DNA from: Phoronis australis
Taxonomy: Eukaryota > Phoronida > Phoronidae
Direction: 5' to 3'
Assembly (NCBI GenBank): GCA_002633005.1
Contig: NMRA01000109.1
Location: forward strand, 52,035 to 85,544
Length of the DNA: 33,510 bases
The notes beneath the pieces are model-generated. The model made no database searches, was not told the origin of the DNA, and saw only the letters and a program-made list of their open reading frames with translations. Of this stretch, positions 12,074 to 23,772 are shown piece by piece. Both the position numbers and the translations under genes were made by a program. Numbering within the stretch: the stretch's first letter is position 1; each line of letters starts with the position of its first letter.

Positions 12074-12189
12074 ATTTGTTTTTGTGTAAATGCTGGACTA
12101 AAATGCACTGAAATGTGACTGAAATGTGCAACTGCCAAAACTGTCAGAATGTCAAAGTGAGTGATGAAATTGAGTCTGATGATGAGTAG
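12074..12189 (+). pseudogene. Broken 3' end of a CXC-like cysteine-rich protein (mobile-element type)
   Basis: The frame from 12074 reads CFCVNAGLKCTEM and then stops. A second frame from 12124 reads MCNCQNCQNVKVSDEIESDD before the stop at 12187-12189. Together they follow the pattern C-x-C..AGLKCT..C-x-C..C.N plus an acidic tail. As I recall it, this ends many uncharacterised invertebrate mobile-element proteins and resembles the tesmin/TSO1 CXC cysteine cluster. The break is an exact tandem repeat of 11 bp, ACTGAAATGTG, at 12107-12117 and 12118-12128. Because 11 is not a multiple of three, it shifts the frame. The upstream part of the protein is not recognisable, so this is a relic. A second example of the same class lies at 25358-25813. 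Confidence 0.5.
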
Positions 12190-15100
12190 CGGTGTGATGG
12201 ACTTACATCCCAGCCGGAGGAACTTGGAAAGACATCTTCTCAGGAGACAGAGACCATGCTAGTAACTAGCCCAGTGAGCCTGGTGATTTGTGTAACATTT
12301 TTCTATTTTCATATTTACGTCTCTAGTAATGGCTTTTTATCTGGTTAATTTCTCGACCTTTTGTATTTCATCGGAATGCATTTGTTGTTATTCTACACTT
12401 TTTGTCTCAATTTTTTTGACAAATTGTATGCTTTGGACTTGAAGCAGTGATTGTTTTTGTATGGCATATTTGTATATGTCAGATAAAATAAGGATAAAAC
12501 ATTGTCAGTTTGATAATTATAGTTTTACCAACAGTAAAAACAGCAAAAAGCACTATAAATGATAGTTCCATTTTTCGCCAACAGGTGGCACCCATAAATT
12601 CACATTTCTTCTATAATTCTACATTTTAATTGAAAATATAACAAACTATATGTTTATTATGGCTTAATACAGCCTGTAGGGATATTGTCTGCAGTATCAT
12701 CCTTTATGGATACTTAAATGTCTTCTTTTTTAACTTTTTTAAATCAATGTAAAATTTGCTGAATTGGCACAATTCTAACATCAAATTTCACAAAAAATGT
12801 GCAAGTTTAAACGCCGGAGCTTTTGACTCATAAAGTACAATGGTTTGTGACATCAAAAACACCTGAATTAAATTGCACCCCCCCTAAAGTGGTCACAGAA
12901 GTGGTTTTCTAGGTGTCCTGTGGCGTACGGCCAATGGTCTATGACCGGAAAGGTTCGAAATAATGTGTGGGAGCGGAGCTGATCTCTTTGTGAGGACATA
13001 ATTACACGATATGGGATAGTACAAAATGCCGACAAGTGCGTGGTGCATGATCGGGGTGACTTCAGATCCCTGAGAGAGGAATACCGTGCGTGAGGGCTGA
13101 GAAGGATATTTTTCTGTTGGCAATCCCGAGCGATGCACAAGAGAGGAATTGAGTCTGTGTTCTTCGCTCTCTACATTACGTAGTTCTCCTGTTTTCTAAA
13201 CTGTGAGGTTGTATAACACATGTTGGCCGGATGACCGCTTTAGTCAATATCTTACACCGACGGCTGAATATGTACATTCTGGTACTTTGGGTTAGAGAGT
13301 CAGCTCTCTTTTGTTCTATAGTTGCTCTAATCTCCAATAAGATCCTATCTCATTGACTCACTGGGCCGTGGGGTTACAAACAAGTTAAAAAATGTTTGAA
13401 CGTAAACCAATTACATTTATGAATTCCCCAATACTGGTCATGCTTATAGTTTTTGAATCACCGAAATCGCCCAACTATACAATCGATTTTAAGACTATAA
13501 CACGCTCACAACCGCTGTACGTCTTGTAAAGTCACGGAACGGGAGAACGCCCTATTGAACTTTGAATACCTGTCTTTTATCTATGGGGTCGTTTTTCACA
13601 GTAGTTCACATTAAATTTAGACCCCCCATTAAATGCGACCTGTGTCTTATTTTAATTTTACGTAGTCATTCTCAATACTGAATACAAAGGCTTTTATTAT
13701 TTGGGCACAACAAAAGTACGTCCCAAGTGAGCAGCACGTCTCCTGGCTATAATGTATTTGCCTCGAGCAACACGAATCAGATGATAAATTTGCGCGGTCT
13801 TACTGCTTTCTCTTGAAAAACGAAAAAATTAAACGCGCACAGTGGAAAACAAGCGTGCAGCCGCTCAGATAATTCGAGAATTTACCACTGGTTGGGATCT
13901 TCTATCAGTTTGATATTTTCCATATCGACTGATTGACAATTAAAAAAACGCTTGTAAGTGCGACATCACGTTTTTATGCTTCTGGAAATATTACCCTCTT
14001 CCTCCTCTTTGTTTGTTAGATATCGCGCTTTGGCAAAAGCAATTTACCCCGTTTCTTAACACAGCAATTAGTCGTGTCACGTGGCTAGTAACACTCTCCA
14101 ATATGGCGTCAACTTGTCAGCTGCAGTTGCGCGTGCGCCCGGTCTGTAGTATTTAGATATCTATGGTCTATGGGTTGTCGTTATGAAAAAAACAGTAGGC
14201 TCGTGACACGCGCAAACGCGATTCATTAAAATGTTGCGACATCTCGCGGGAAGTGATGACAGCTTTTCATCAACAAATGTTTTTTTCTGAAACTAAGTTT
14301 GCTGGTATTAAAATACTAAACACTTGTAACGAAATGAAACCAGTTCAGTTAATTTGTTTTGACATGTACGCAGCCTTGTGGAAGAGATTAGTGGATTGGA
14401 GAATCGGGGAAAAAGTCAATAGGTGACGCAATACATGTATTTCATTGCGCTGAAAGCCAACGCAATAGATCGCATCACAATTTTAGCGTCAGAATAAGGG
14501 TAGATTACCGATAAATAATTTAGTTTACTCAAGGAAGACTTAAGTTTTGATTTTGTGTTGGATTTTATGTGCCAAATTTTTACCCACGGCGGTTCAAAGC
14601 TGTATATTTAGTACTCTTGTACAACTTTACACTAATGCTGGAACATATCTTGCTGCTAAATAAATTTTATCGTCAGCCCTTCCTTGATGTGGATAAGAAT
14701 CTACTCCATGCACTAAATGTGGCGCGATCGCTAGGGAGGTTGCAGAAAGTGATGCCATTGTCGTTTACAGTGCTGCGCCAATACACCACTCAACGCGGCA
14801 TTTTAGCCCAGAGACTGATAAATGATACTTTGCTGTAGCGCAGTTAGCGTTCGGGGAAATTTCGTTAACACAGCGATACCATATGCACAACATTACGCAG
14901 ATGGGTTAAAAATATCTCTGGGAGGCTCGAATGGGCTATGGATTATGAGTGGTGCAATTAACGTCGCAATTCATTACATTATGAGATATGTATGAAACAA
15001 AAACAGTTTATTATTCAAAAATACTTGTATTTCTGGTGCCAAAAAGGGGTTTGGTCGTTGGAAGCTTTTTTAAAACAAATACCAAATGCTGTGTCGTCAT

Positions 15101-15583
15101 ATTAACCGAAACGGACTTCTCTCCAATCCCAAAAATATTTAAAACCTGTTCCCCGAACCACTAACAAAAGCGTGCAGCAGGATTGACAATCACGCACAAT
15201 GTAAACTCCCTATGCGAGACTAACGCTTGGGTCGAGAGAAACCCCTTTATTTCTGTCATAATGGAACACTTCAGAGATTTGACCTGAACAAGTGCCGCCA
15301 ACACAAGGCGTGAGGGTACTAGACAGAGACTAGTTCTTGATTTGAACGAGCTGTCAGAGACGCTAATAACCCATCTCTGAGTAGACACGAAGGTGTCAAG
15401 TTGAACTTATCTAAGTCAATGACTCGTGGTCCATTGCCTTGAAGCTGTTCTCTACGAACACCAACGCATGGGGGGTTAATTCTCTCGAGAACCAGTGAGT
15501 CATCAATCCCCAGTAGAAGAAGCCAGACAACTCCGCAAAGTTAGGGAATTTACATTATTTTATAGTTCCAGAAGTCATAATTT
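12190..15583. other. Intron, no gene recognised
   Basis: No recognisable coding or RNA features. The frames at 12868-13140 (minus), 14569-14838 (plus) and 15161-15388 (minus) have no motif I can name. One CTCF-like core is listed separately. Confidence 0.4.
12577..12593 (+). promoter_or_regulatory. CTCF-like core motif
   Basis: GCCAACAGGTGGCACCC matches the bilaterian CTCF consensus CCASYAGRKGGCRS at all core positions but one. It stands alone, with no surrounding gene signal. Occupancy cannot be judged from sequence. Confidence 0.35.
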
Positions 15584-16248
15584 ATGAGTTTTCCCTGGAT
15601 TAATAATACTCTGTTTGAACGCTCTAGAAGTATAATAACACACGAGAAAGACAGGACTGTAGAGGAAAAACATATAGAAGGTGCGTTAGTTAAATGTGGT
15701 TATCCCAAGTGGTCTATCAACAAGGTAAAACAGACGCTATCGAATACAGACTTTATTGAGAGGAATCGCCGACCGGGAGAGGAGAGAAAAGGTAATGTAG
15801 TCATCCCGTATACTAAAGGTATTTCGGAACCTGCACAACGTGTGTTCAGACAATATGATGCCGTGTTAGACTTACAGGAATATTTTAGTTCATCCCAAAG
15901 ACAGAATAAGTGGGGATAAAAAATGTCAATGTGTTTATCGCATTCCTTGCCTTAAGTGTGAATCAGTACACATCGGGGAGACTGGGCGAGAGTTTTCAGT
16001 CAGGCTTAACGAACACAGAAAGAAGGTGGATGAATTGTCTCAGCGTAGTCACGCGTTTGGAGAGGAGATGGTCTCGGAATACTATGAACAAATCTGCAGT
16101 GGCGGACCCTGATGCTGCTTTTAACCACGTAATTAAATGGAAAGACGCTCGTCATGTCGAGTCGGAAAATAATTTGAGATCTAGACGGATTAGAGAGTCT
16201 ATTTGGGTGAATAAAAGTGGCTCAGTTATGAACAGAGACGATGTCTAA
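15584..16248 (+). mobile_element. 5'-truncated Penelope-like element with GIY-YIG endonuclease remnant
   Basis: Three frames together give the C-terminal part of a Penelope-like retroelement protein. First comes the region after the reverse transcriptase: RSRSIITHEKDR, CGYPKWSI and VVIPYTKGISEPAQRVFRQY (15584 to about 15860); the KG[IL]SE block is typical of these elements. Next, in a shifted frame, come LVHPKDR, a Cys pair (YRIPCLKCESVHIGETGR) and RLNEHRK, which is the GIY-YIG nuclease core with HIG in place of YIG (about 15870-16085). Last, shifted again, come KSAVAD, NHVIKW, RRIRESIW and SVMNRDDV before a stop at 16246-16248. The reverse transcriptase itself is absent, as expected for 5'-truncated insertions. 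At least two frameshifts make it inactive. It sits in sense orientation in the giant intron. Confidence 0.85.
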
Positions 16249-16408
16249 AATTCGGAAGGGTGTCATCACCTCGCCACCTAGTGTCCAATAGCTTCCCAAG
16301 ATGGCTGCTGTGAGTAGCCGAAACTGTCAAGACTTAGCGTTTTTGCTTGGTTGTGTCAATAAGAGTTAATCTATGTGTTCTCTACCAACCTTATGAAATT
16401 ATTTAGTA
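16249..16408. other. Spacer between two retroelement remnants, with a YY1-like site
   Basis: About 160 bp without coding signal. CCCAAGATGGCTGCTG near 16295-16310 resembles the YY1 consensus (AAnATGGCnGC) found in promoters of many genes and retroelements. It could be part of the 3' or promoter region of the Penelope-like element; this is inference. Confidence 0.35.
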
Positions 16409-16420
16409 ATACGCGTAAAA

Positions 16421-16873
16421 GTGTCAGTAGAAGATCTTGTTGGTGCTTTCAGCAGTATTAAGCATGACGCGATCCGAATTGCACTAAACCACTTTAAAGT
16501 GAATAGGTGTCTTACCAGATGGATCATTAACATGCTTGGAAGTCAATCTGTGACTGCTTGTCTAGACGATGTGAGTGTGGCGGTTCGCGTCACCAGAGAA
16601 ACACCTCAGGATGACGCTGCCTGACCCACCCTCTTTAACATGGTTATAGATGGTTTGCTTCGACAATTATCTACTGACATGGATCCAAGCCTGAATGCCT
16701 ATGTAGCTGATTTTGTTCTCAGTGTGTCTAGCATTGATGCTGACACAGGTCGCTATCTTGCTCGAAGAGCACTGAATACAACAGCCAAGTCTGTTGGCTT
16801 AGAAATTAGTGGTAGCAAAACAAAGGTGATTATGTTCACTATGGTCAATGCGGCCTTTAACGCTGAATGGTAA
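16421..16873 (+). pseudogene. Reverse transcriptase palm fragment of the I-like element
   Basis: The first frame reads VGAFSSIKHDAIRIAL, RWIINMLGSQSV and VTRETPQDDAA then a TGA stop (16622-16624). The next frame continues PTLFNMVID, LRQLSTD, a degraded active site and RRALNTTAKSVGLEISGSKT. The normal TPQG motif has become TPQDD. The catalytic YADD block reads AYVADFV, so the paired aspartates are lost. The interruption is therefore old and the enzyme could not work. Confidence 0.85.
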
Positions 16874-17156
16874 ACATCGAGATCTTGTAAACAAGGCGAC
16901 TTATCTAGGTGTCATTTTTCACCATCGCCTTTCCTGAACCCCGTATATTACAGAAAAAATCTCAAAAGCCAAAACTACATTGGTGAGATGCACTCATGAG
17001 GTGGGTAAAACTTGGGAATGTCTCCCAAGAATATGTTCTGGATTTATACTGGTGTTATTCGACCTATAATGCCCTATGCTGCGTCGGTATGGGTAACAGC
17101 ATTAAAACAGATTACAATTATCATCACACTTAAGCAGCTGCAACGTCCAGCTTTCT

Positions 17157-18155
17157 ATGCATAACCTCTGGTTTTCCAGGAACGACTTCAGCAGTCCTAA
17201 AATGCTAATCGGTCTACCACCACTGAACATATACCTTGAGGGTGAAGCTGCATGTGCTGCACTTCGTCTCAGATATAATGGTCAGTGGGTGAAAACTAAC
17301 AACCCTGACCCCGTCACACACAGAAGCCACAGGAATGTTTGCAATAAGCAAATGGCCAAGACCTGGCCACTATGGAACATGCCTAGTGATGTCCAGGTCA
17401 CACATTTAAATCGTGCAAGCAAATTCTTCACGGAAATTGGTGATGGATGGCCTACCGCAGAACACAAGAATGAGGTGGTTTGTTATACGGATGGCTCTAA
17501 ACTGGAAAATGGCCAGACCGATGCTGGAGTCTTCTTTCCAAGCCTTCCTGTTGCAGATGCAAAAAACTGGGTATCGCTAGGCAATCTTGCCACGGTGTTT
17601 CAGGCTGAGATCACTGCAATAAATGGAGCTGCTCAACTGTCACAACAATTTATCATTGAGGCAATTACCATCTTTTTAGATAGGCAGGCAGCAATAAAAG
17701 AAACTAAGGGTCAACTTTCGTTGTGTTAATTCTTGTATTAATGAGCTTAACAAGTTTACAACTGAAAGAACCGTCAATACACCCTGGGGCAGGACCCATG
17801 TGGGAATTGATGGCAATGAGAATGCATGCGGACTCGCAAAGATAGGACCAAGCGTTCTGCATTTTGTGTCTGAACCTGCTATCCCGGTATCTTGCGGATG
17901 TTGCAGAGAGACCAAGGAGAATTTTGCCCTCGTGATCGTACCAAAAGGTTCAAAAAACCTCCTGAGTCTAGATAGATTGGGCATAAGACACGTCATTCAA
18001 ATATTGACGGGCCACTGCAACCCGACCTAGTCCGACACAGACACACTACTGGGCATAAGAGGAGCCCTGTGTGTCCCGAGTGTGGTACTGACGTAGAATC
18101 TCCTAAACACCCGGTAGAGTCTTGCCCAGCTCTTATAAGCTAAGGAGCAACCTTC
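17157..18155 (+). pseudogene. RNase H and C-terminal zinc-knuckle fragment of the I-like element
   Basis: The frame 17157-17729 contains the connection region (LIGLPPLNIYLEGEAACAAL, RYNGQWVKTN). The RNase H opening strand follows with YTDGSKLENG (first catalytic Asp), VFQAEITAINGA (catalytic Glu) and FLDRQAAI (second Asp). It stops at 17727-17729. The frame 17800-18030 continues with VGIDGNENACGLAK, where families usually have GNEKAD.LAK; the last catalytic Asp is replaced by Cys. LGIRHVIQILTGHCN and the zinc knuckle follow. The product would have degraded the RNA strand during retrotransposition; this copy is broken. Confidence 0.85.
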
Positions 18156-18400
18156 TGCATGGCTCTGTTACATGCCTACAACATACATGTATAGTGCATG
18201 GCTACAAATGGAAACGTCTGTCTGTTTTCCTAAAGGAGACTGGCAGACTTGAAAACGTTCTTCACGAAGACCCATAACTGGGCTCTCGTGCTTCTGCTCA
18301 GGTGCTTTCTGCCCATGGGCCCAACCATGACGCCTGTGCACGTCTGATGCACCGCAAATGACACCAAGCCACCTGTACTGTTTTTTTTTTGGTTTTTCTT

Positions 18401-21400
18401 TAAAGCTCAGCTTGGTGACAAATAGGGTTAAACGATTGTGCTATGGCGTGCGTATTTCCGACAGCCCTTAAGCAGCTCGATTAGAATATCCCTTTTACTT
18501 TTTGGGCATTCCGTTAGCCGAAAAGTTATGTAGAAAGGTGTAAACGATAGACAGATTGTGTAGACGGCCAGACGAGCAACTGAACTTGGCAGTGTTGCTT
18601 GATAACTCGAAGGTTGGACACTGCCCTAGACCTACTTACTACTTACTAGGACAAGAAGAACCAATGTGTGCCTGGGCTACGAACTCGATTTTTTAACAAA
18701 ATATTTCTCTCGAAGATTGCAAAAGCCGTCATGTCTATTTGACCTTTTTCATTGGGAGTTCCATCTTAATTGTGACCTGCTTTTCAATTAGCAGGATTTA
18801 GCAGACGGCAGAATGAAAATATCAGTGAACCTCGGGTGATTGTGACTACTGGTTAGCTGGTTTCCTCAAGAAATTGTGTCCCATGAACCACTTTTTGTTG
18901 GACAGGACTTAAACCTGATGAGGCATCGTCTCCAGGGTTCACCTTGCCTTCTACGGTAACGTTTTCTATTAATATCACTAAAAACTGTGCCCTTAATCTC
19001 TTCATATTATTTAGGGACACGGTCCTTAAAATAGGAGCGTTGCATGAATAGATCCCTACATATTTTCAATAATATTAAAAATTCGACATAGCAAACTCTC
19101 AAAATACACGCAGTACATTTAGGGAAAATAACGGAGTCACTATTTGATGCTGTTTTCATGCAACCGGGCATTTGACTCACAGCATCTGTACCTCATTGTA
19201 TCTGAAAAGGGTAGCAGATTGGGTTGGGTTGTGGTGAAGGAAAGTGAGGGGAGGGAAGCAACAGAGTGGGGAGTTGAAACTGACCAGCCAGAGACGGAAT
19301 TCGCGTCTGCAGATCAGTAAACCAGTGGGATTTCGTTTGATGTGTCTCCCTCTCTAACACGTTTTTAAGTTAGTGATCATCTTATACTACAATGCCTCTA
19401 GAGACCAATGAAGAACATATTCTCCAGGATCCCTCTCTAAAATTTCTGATAATAAGGTGTCGTATACAAATTCCATATTTCTGCATATTTTTGATAAAGT
19501 GGCATATGTGGAAATCAAAGTTGCCCTGTACAAAGGATGCCACAACAAACGGACACGTCCCGACATTAATGCAGGACACACTCTCCCCAGTTGTAAAGCA
19601 TATACCAAATTAACAAGTATTCAGCTAAGAAATAAGCAGGTATTACGACACAGGCAAAAAGTTGCCATTCGGGAAGCAAAAGTGGCATGACATATCAGAA
19701 AACCTATGGAAGCCGTGATCATCTCAATAGTTCCACGTGATTTAAATGTCATCCTTTAAGGAGACGTAGAACGCAAAAGCTTGTCAGAAATATCTTTTAA
19801 ATAAATCCCGACGTAAATACCATCACGTAACGTCTAGTATATTGTATGTCATTTTCCCCAGTGAGAAATTGTCCAGGAGAAGATAGCAATATTCCCGATT
19901 TTAAATACGAGCGAAGAAAAAACACTATAGTTATCGCTCGTGAACAGACTATCCCACCTCCCACACGTCATATTCATGACCTTAACACCATTCGGTACTT
20001 TCTCTGCCTAATGACTGGCGTGTAAGTTCAGGCAGGGAGATGTTGTTTTTCAGTACAAGTGAAAACACGTGCTTGTCATTAATATCTGGCATTTACCTAC
20101 AATTTACAAACATCATCATCATTAGATAACAGCTTGTGCTGGCCATTAATTATTTCTTATTTGAAGTTATATTGTCTCAGTCAACGAAACTGAGGTGGAA
20201 ACAACGCGTGATCGCACCGCTTAAAAGGACACTGAAGTAAAAAAATAATGCAGCAGTTAACCAGTTGTAACATTCAAATAAATCTGACATTTGCCCGAGT
20301 TGCGCGCTAACCAAAAGCTCATGCACTGATAGTTGCTGCCAAAGACTGGAATCCCAGGCTGAGAGCAATCGCTAATTGGCTGACATGTGAGTTTCGTGAA
20401 TGATTGGGCCTCGACTGCTTATCACATCATACATTACAGATAACATATGAGCGCATATTGCTGTTTCATATTATTCAGACCTTACATCATAATTTATCAT
20501 TATATCAGCCGTTCTTAATTTTTGCTTTTTGCCACAATGCTGTAAAAGTTTCGCCATGCCTTTTTCGTATGGCTCCTAGTTGTTCGAACTCTTGGAAGAA
20601 GTGTCTTCTAAGCATGAAGTTATTGTCATCGCATACCATCGGTTACCCTAGCCTTGGCCCAAAACAGTATACTAAATATACAGGTTTGCGATGATATGGG
20701 AAAAATGACAAACAAAATCTGACTGCATATTACTCCCTTACTTGAGTATACTAACTTATTTATAGATTTCGAAAAAGTTAGTGTTCCGTCATTAATCGGC
20801 TGCTGCTAATTCTGATGCGTTTTCTTGAGTCGGCTCTTGGCAATCACATCACCAGAGCTTGACCAGTTTCTTTTCCCCCGATTATTTTATCATCTATTTT
20901 CGCTGCCGGCAAAAGGTTGCGTACATGTAAAAACAAATTATCGGTCCTAATTGTTTCATTTCGTTGCAAGTTTTTATTGTAATACCAGCTAACCGTGTTT
21001 TAGAACAAACCTTGCTGATGCAAAACTGACATCATCTCCAGAAAGACGTAAACAAATTTTAAGAAATGGCGTGTGCGCGTGTCAAGAGCGTGCTATTTTT
21101 GAAACGGATGACACTTTCCTTTGTTGCAAAAGGCGGCGAAATGTGCTATGAAATAGTGCTATTTGATTGCTATACACTTGAACAGCTACAACGAACAAGG
21201 TGTCAATTGACTTCCAGAGTTTGCATTCAACCCCTCCGGTCCGTCAGCTCTACATGTCGATGTAGGTTTTACGACGAGGTGACGAGCATAACCATACCCG
21301 CGTAGTCGACGAGCTGTGTGAAATGTCGGGGTCTTACGGAGCTCAACAGTCAGTGGTACAATAGTCTTCATACTGCCATAGTCGGTAACTAGCGGAGCCT

Positions 21401-21718
21401 TCAAGTTTACAGAGCTGAGTACTGGCTGACAGCTGGGTAGCTGACTTAAGTCCACACTGCCAACAGTCAGTGTAAATTGTTGATACGGACGTGCTACACC
21501 GACAAATTTTCGCGTGACGATGACGACAACTGGCTATTACTTTGTGTTACCTCAGCTCAATCAGTCAGGTATCCCTGGTCACCCGACATTTCACACTAAA
21601 ATTTCTTATTTCGACAATTTGAAAAACGCCACGTGACTGCACGCTAAAGTAGAACACTGAATTCACCCCACCAAATACGTCACGAGAACCAGTGCTCCAA
21701 GCGGGTGTTTTTTAGCTT
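18401..21718. other. Intron, no gene recognised
   Basis: No supportable coding region. The overlapping frames at 19382-19690 on both strands and at 20404-20694 have no known motif. A TACT-rich tract near 18632-18650 may be the tail of the preceding retroelement. Confidence 0.4.
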
Positions 21719-22212
21719 CTTGAAGGAGCATGCCACCCAAAAAACAACCTAATTTGTATCAATTTAGATCGAGTAGTTCTCCTCGATAGCGGCACGTACG
21801 GTTACGTTACCTGACACCTGACGGCAGACGGAGGTGATGAAATTTTCCACTGACGTCATCGGTTTCACACGCAGTCTGTTCAGCAGTTCACAACACGGGT
21901 AACTGGTGTCAGCTTATCGCTTGAATTCATCGTTTAACACCAATAAATGATCAAACTTCGATGTAAAACCCTTAAAAATACACCGAGTTCTTATAAAAAA
22001 ATGTTGTCTTATTTCACTGTTACGGATTTATTGGTATTTGGACACACCGTAGCCAACAAATTTCGGCAGTCCAATTTACCAAGGTCGTTATCAGGAGTTC
22101 GTGTTCTGTTCGGAGATAAATTCTAAGTATTTTTCCGTGAAATACAGACAGTAGGACCTAGATCTGTGTTGTTTAGACTTGTGTTTTTTAGTTCGAAACA
22201 CAAAAAACGCTT

Positions 22213-22324
22213 GTTATCCCGGCCAGTGTCTCGGAACCCGATCAGGCCCGTCGCGGCCGGACTGACTCGTTATCCCGGCCAGTGGCTCGGAACCCAATCA
22301 GGCCCGTCGCGACCGGACTGAAGA
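22213..22324. repeat. Two tandem copies of a 56-bp GC-rich unit
   Basis: The block beginning GTTATCCCGGCCAGTG and continuing through CTCGGAACCC.ATCAGGC to CCGGACTGA occurs at 22213-22268 and again directly at 22269-22324. About four or five positions differ. The GC-richness contrasts with the AT-rich surroundings. No function can be inferred. Confidence 0.85.
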
Positions 22325-22873
22325 CATCACGAACATTAACCAGCCAAAGTTGGAAACTAAGCTTGAAGTCAAGAAAATACTATACTAGTGAGCTAAAGAA
22401 GTAATGTGCACGTGATTATTTTGGTGAAGCCACGAAACTGCAAATCTACTAAGGCCTACTCGTCGGGGGCCGTGAATTCAGGTTCCCGTTTGGCCACAGA
22501 ACCGCCAGGGCAGAAGTTGTACATTGACAATCATTATTTGAATAATGTATAAGTAAATAAAGATTCCCCTAACACCTGGCCGTGGGATGGAATATCGAGT
22601 TATTGTTTCACAACAGATTCTGTCAGCAAACACTGAATTAGCTTGCGCTCACACGGCCTCGGTGTCCGGTCAAATTAGTTTTATTGCACCTAAAGCCGGT
22701 AACGCAGTGATTTATTCATTGCTGGCTTCTCAAATCATTTGCACTCACGAACACTCCAAAGGCATTACAAATTGCATCTAATGGGACACACTTTCTTTCA
22801 GTTTTATATATAAGTATTGGTTAGGGTGAGAATAATTCATTTTGAAACAGAACGCTTAGTAATAAACGTCAAC

Positions 22874-23145
22874 ATGGCAACTCGCAATCCCGACTTGGAG
22901 GAGTACTCATCTGACGAAGACTTCCCAGGTAGATCGTTAGTTTTCTCAGGATATCAGTTCGAACCAGCTAGAGTACACTGATCAAGAAGTATTAGAGAGG
23001 CGCCGTGAACGTGCACAAACAATGGAGCACATGGATAGTTCCGAAAACCGTCTCATGGTGCCAGTGCGCTAACTGCACCATAATGGAAACAACTGATCCA
23101 CGTTTCTTTGCTTCCTGCCTGCCGAACGCAAACACACTAGGTACA
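22874..23145 (+). pseudogene. P2X7 C-terminal (P2RX7_C)-like ORF remnant
   Basis: An ATG at 22874 opens MATRNPDLEEYSSDEDFPG...YQFEP and stops at about 22980. A shifted frame continues TDQEVLERRRERAQTMEHMDSSENRL. A further shift gives SWCQCANCTIMET (near 23056-23094). The order acidic N-terminus, YQFEP, a charged E/R-rich helix, NRL, then W-C-x-C-x2-C is the hallmark of the zinc-binding domain found at the cytoplasmic end of P2X7 receptors. In invertebrates and fish it also occurs as many stand-alone, often repeat-borne proteins. At least two frameshifts and loss of the later part make this copy non-functional. No P2X channel segment (two transmembrane helices, ectodomain) is present. Confidence 0.55.
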
Positions 23146-23772
23146 GCATCTGACTTCAGCTTCGATTGCTTTTTCTGCCCTGGCATGAGCTGTTTGGCAA
23201 GCCGGAATTCGTCAGTGAATTCACTGTCCACGAAATGTCGGACACAGACACGGAGATGTTTCACGGCCTCTTACTTGGTATGAACTCCGTACTTGTCATT
23301 TTTCACTGCCGCGAGCCACTTCCGAAGCATTTCGGGCTCTCGAGGAAATTGAAAAAACGATGTACCCGCTTTCCTCGCCGCTCCATAGTTTGAACAGGCA
23401 GGAACGACACACCACACCATGGCGGAATTCACTCTGCATACGAACCACTGACGTCGCTGCGGACTTTCTCACCTTCCTCACAGGCTAACGCGACACCTCT
23501 CGGCAAGGTAAGGTCGACCGTGTACGAGCCGATGTGGCCCCAGACCGATTAAGACGGTAAAAAAGACTAATTAAATCGGGTGGCATTAGCCTTTAAGTTT
23601 ACCTTTTTGCTCTTGAAATTTATTTGTGAAATTAATCAGAATAATTTATTCAGAATAAAGTACACTTCCCTTTTCAGCTAGGGTGGCAGAATTTAAAAAA
23701 CCTAGTGGCAACAACATTGAACTCCATAACCGAACCAAAAACCCATGACTCAAAAAAATCTCAATTCCCATG

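Larger units (their letters stand above)
16409..18400 (+). mobile_element. 5'-truncated I/R1-like non-LTR retrotransposon remnant (RT + RNase H + zinc knuckle)
   Basis: The copy starts inside the reverse transcriptase palm and reads through RT, connection, RNase H and a C-terminal zinc knuckle in several frames. The zinc knuckle, near 18065-18135, reads VCPECGTDVESPKHPVESCPA, a C-x2-C...H...C arrangement common at the end of I/Jockey/R1-type ORF2. Order and motifs fit the I/R1 group, which carries RNase H downstream of RT. The 5' end (endonuclease and gag-like ORF) is missing. The 3' limit is not sharp: I set it after a T10 run at 18381-18390, but a TACT-rich tract near 18632-18650 could be the true tail. 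Stops and frameshifts throughout make it dead. Confidence 0.85.
21719..23597. mobile_element. Candidate 1.9-kb terminal-inverted-repeat element carrying a P2RX7_C-like ORF remnant
   Basis: The left end reads CTTGAAGGAGCATGCCACCC (21719-21738). The right end (23578-23597), reverse complemented, reads CTTAAAGGCTAATGCCACCC, matching at about 16 of 20 positions. Inside lie a 56-bp tandem duplication (22213-22324) and a broken ORF of the P2X7 C-terminal domain class. No transposase was seen, so it would be non-autonomous. A target-site duplication is not clear, and the termini are inferred from one inverted match only. Confidence 0.4.

Noticed and set aside
14569-14838. 89-codon plus-strand frame starting at a non-ATG codon
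   Set aside because: No motif, splice sites or homology I recognise; length is compatible with chance.
22213-22324. tRNA-like or regulatory RNA repeat
   Set aside because: No box A/B motifs or stable cloverleaf; only a two-copy tandem duplication is supported.
23005-23283. Whole 92-codon frame as a separate gene
   Set aside because: Its useful part (SWCQCANC) belongs to the shifted P2RX7_C-like relic; the rest has no similarity I can see.
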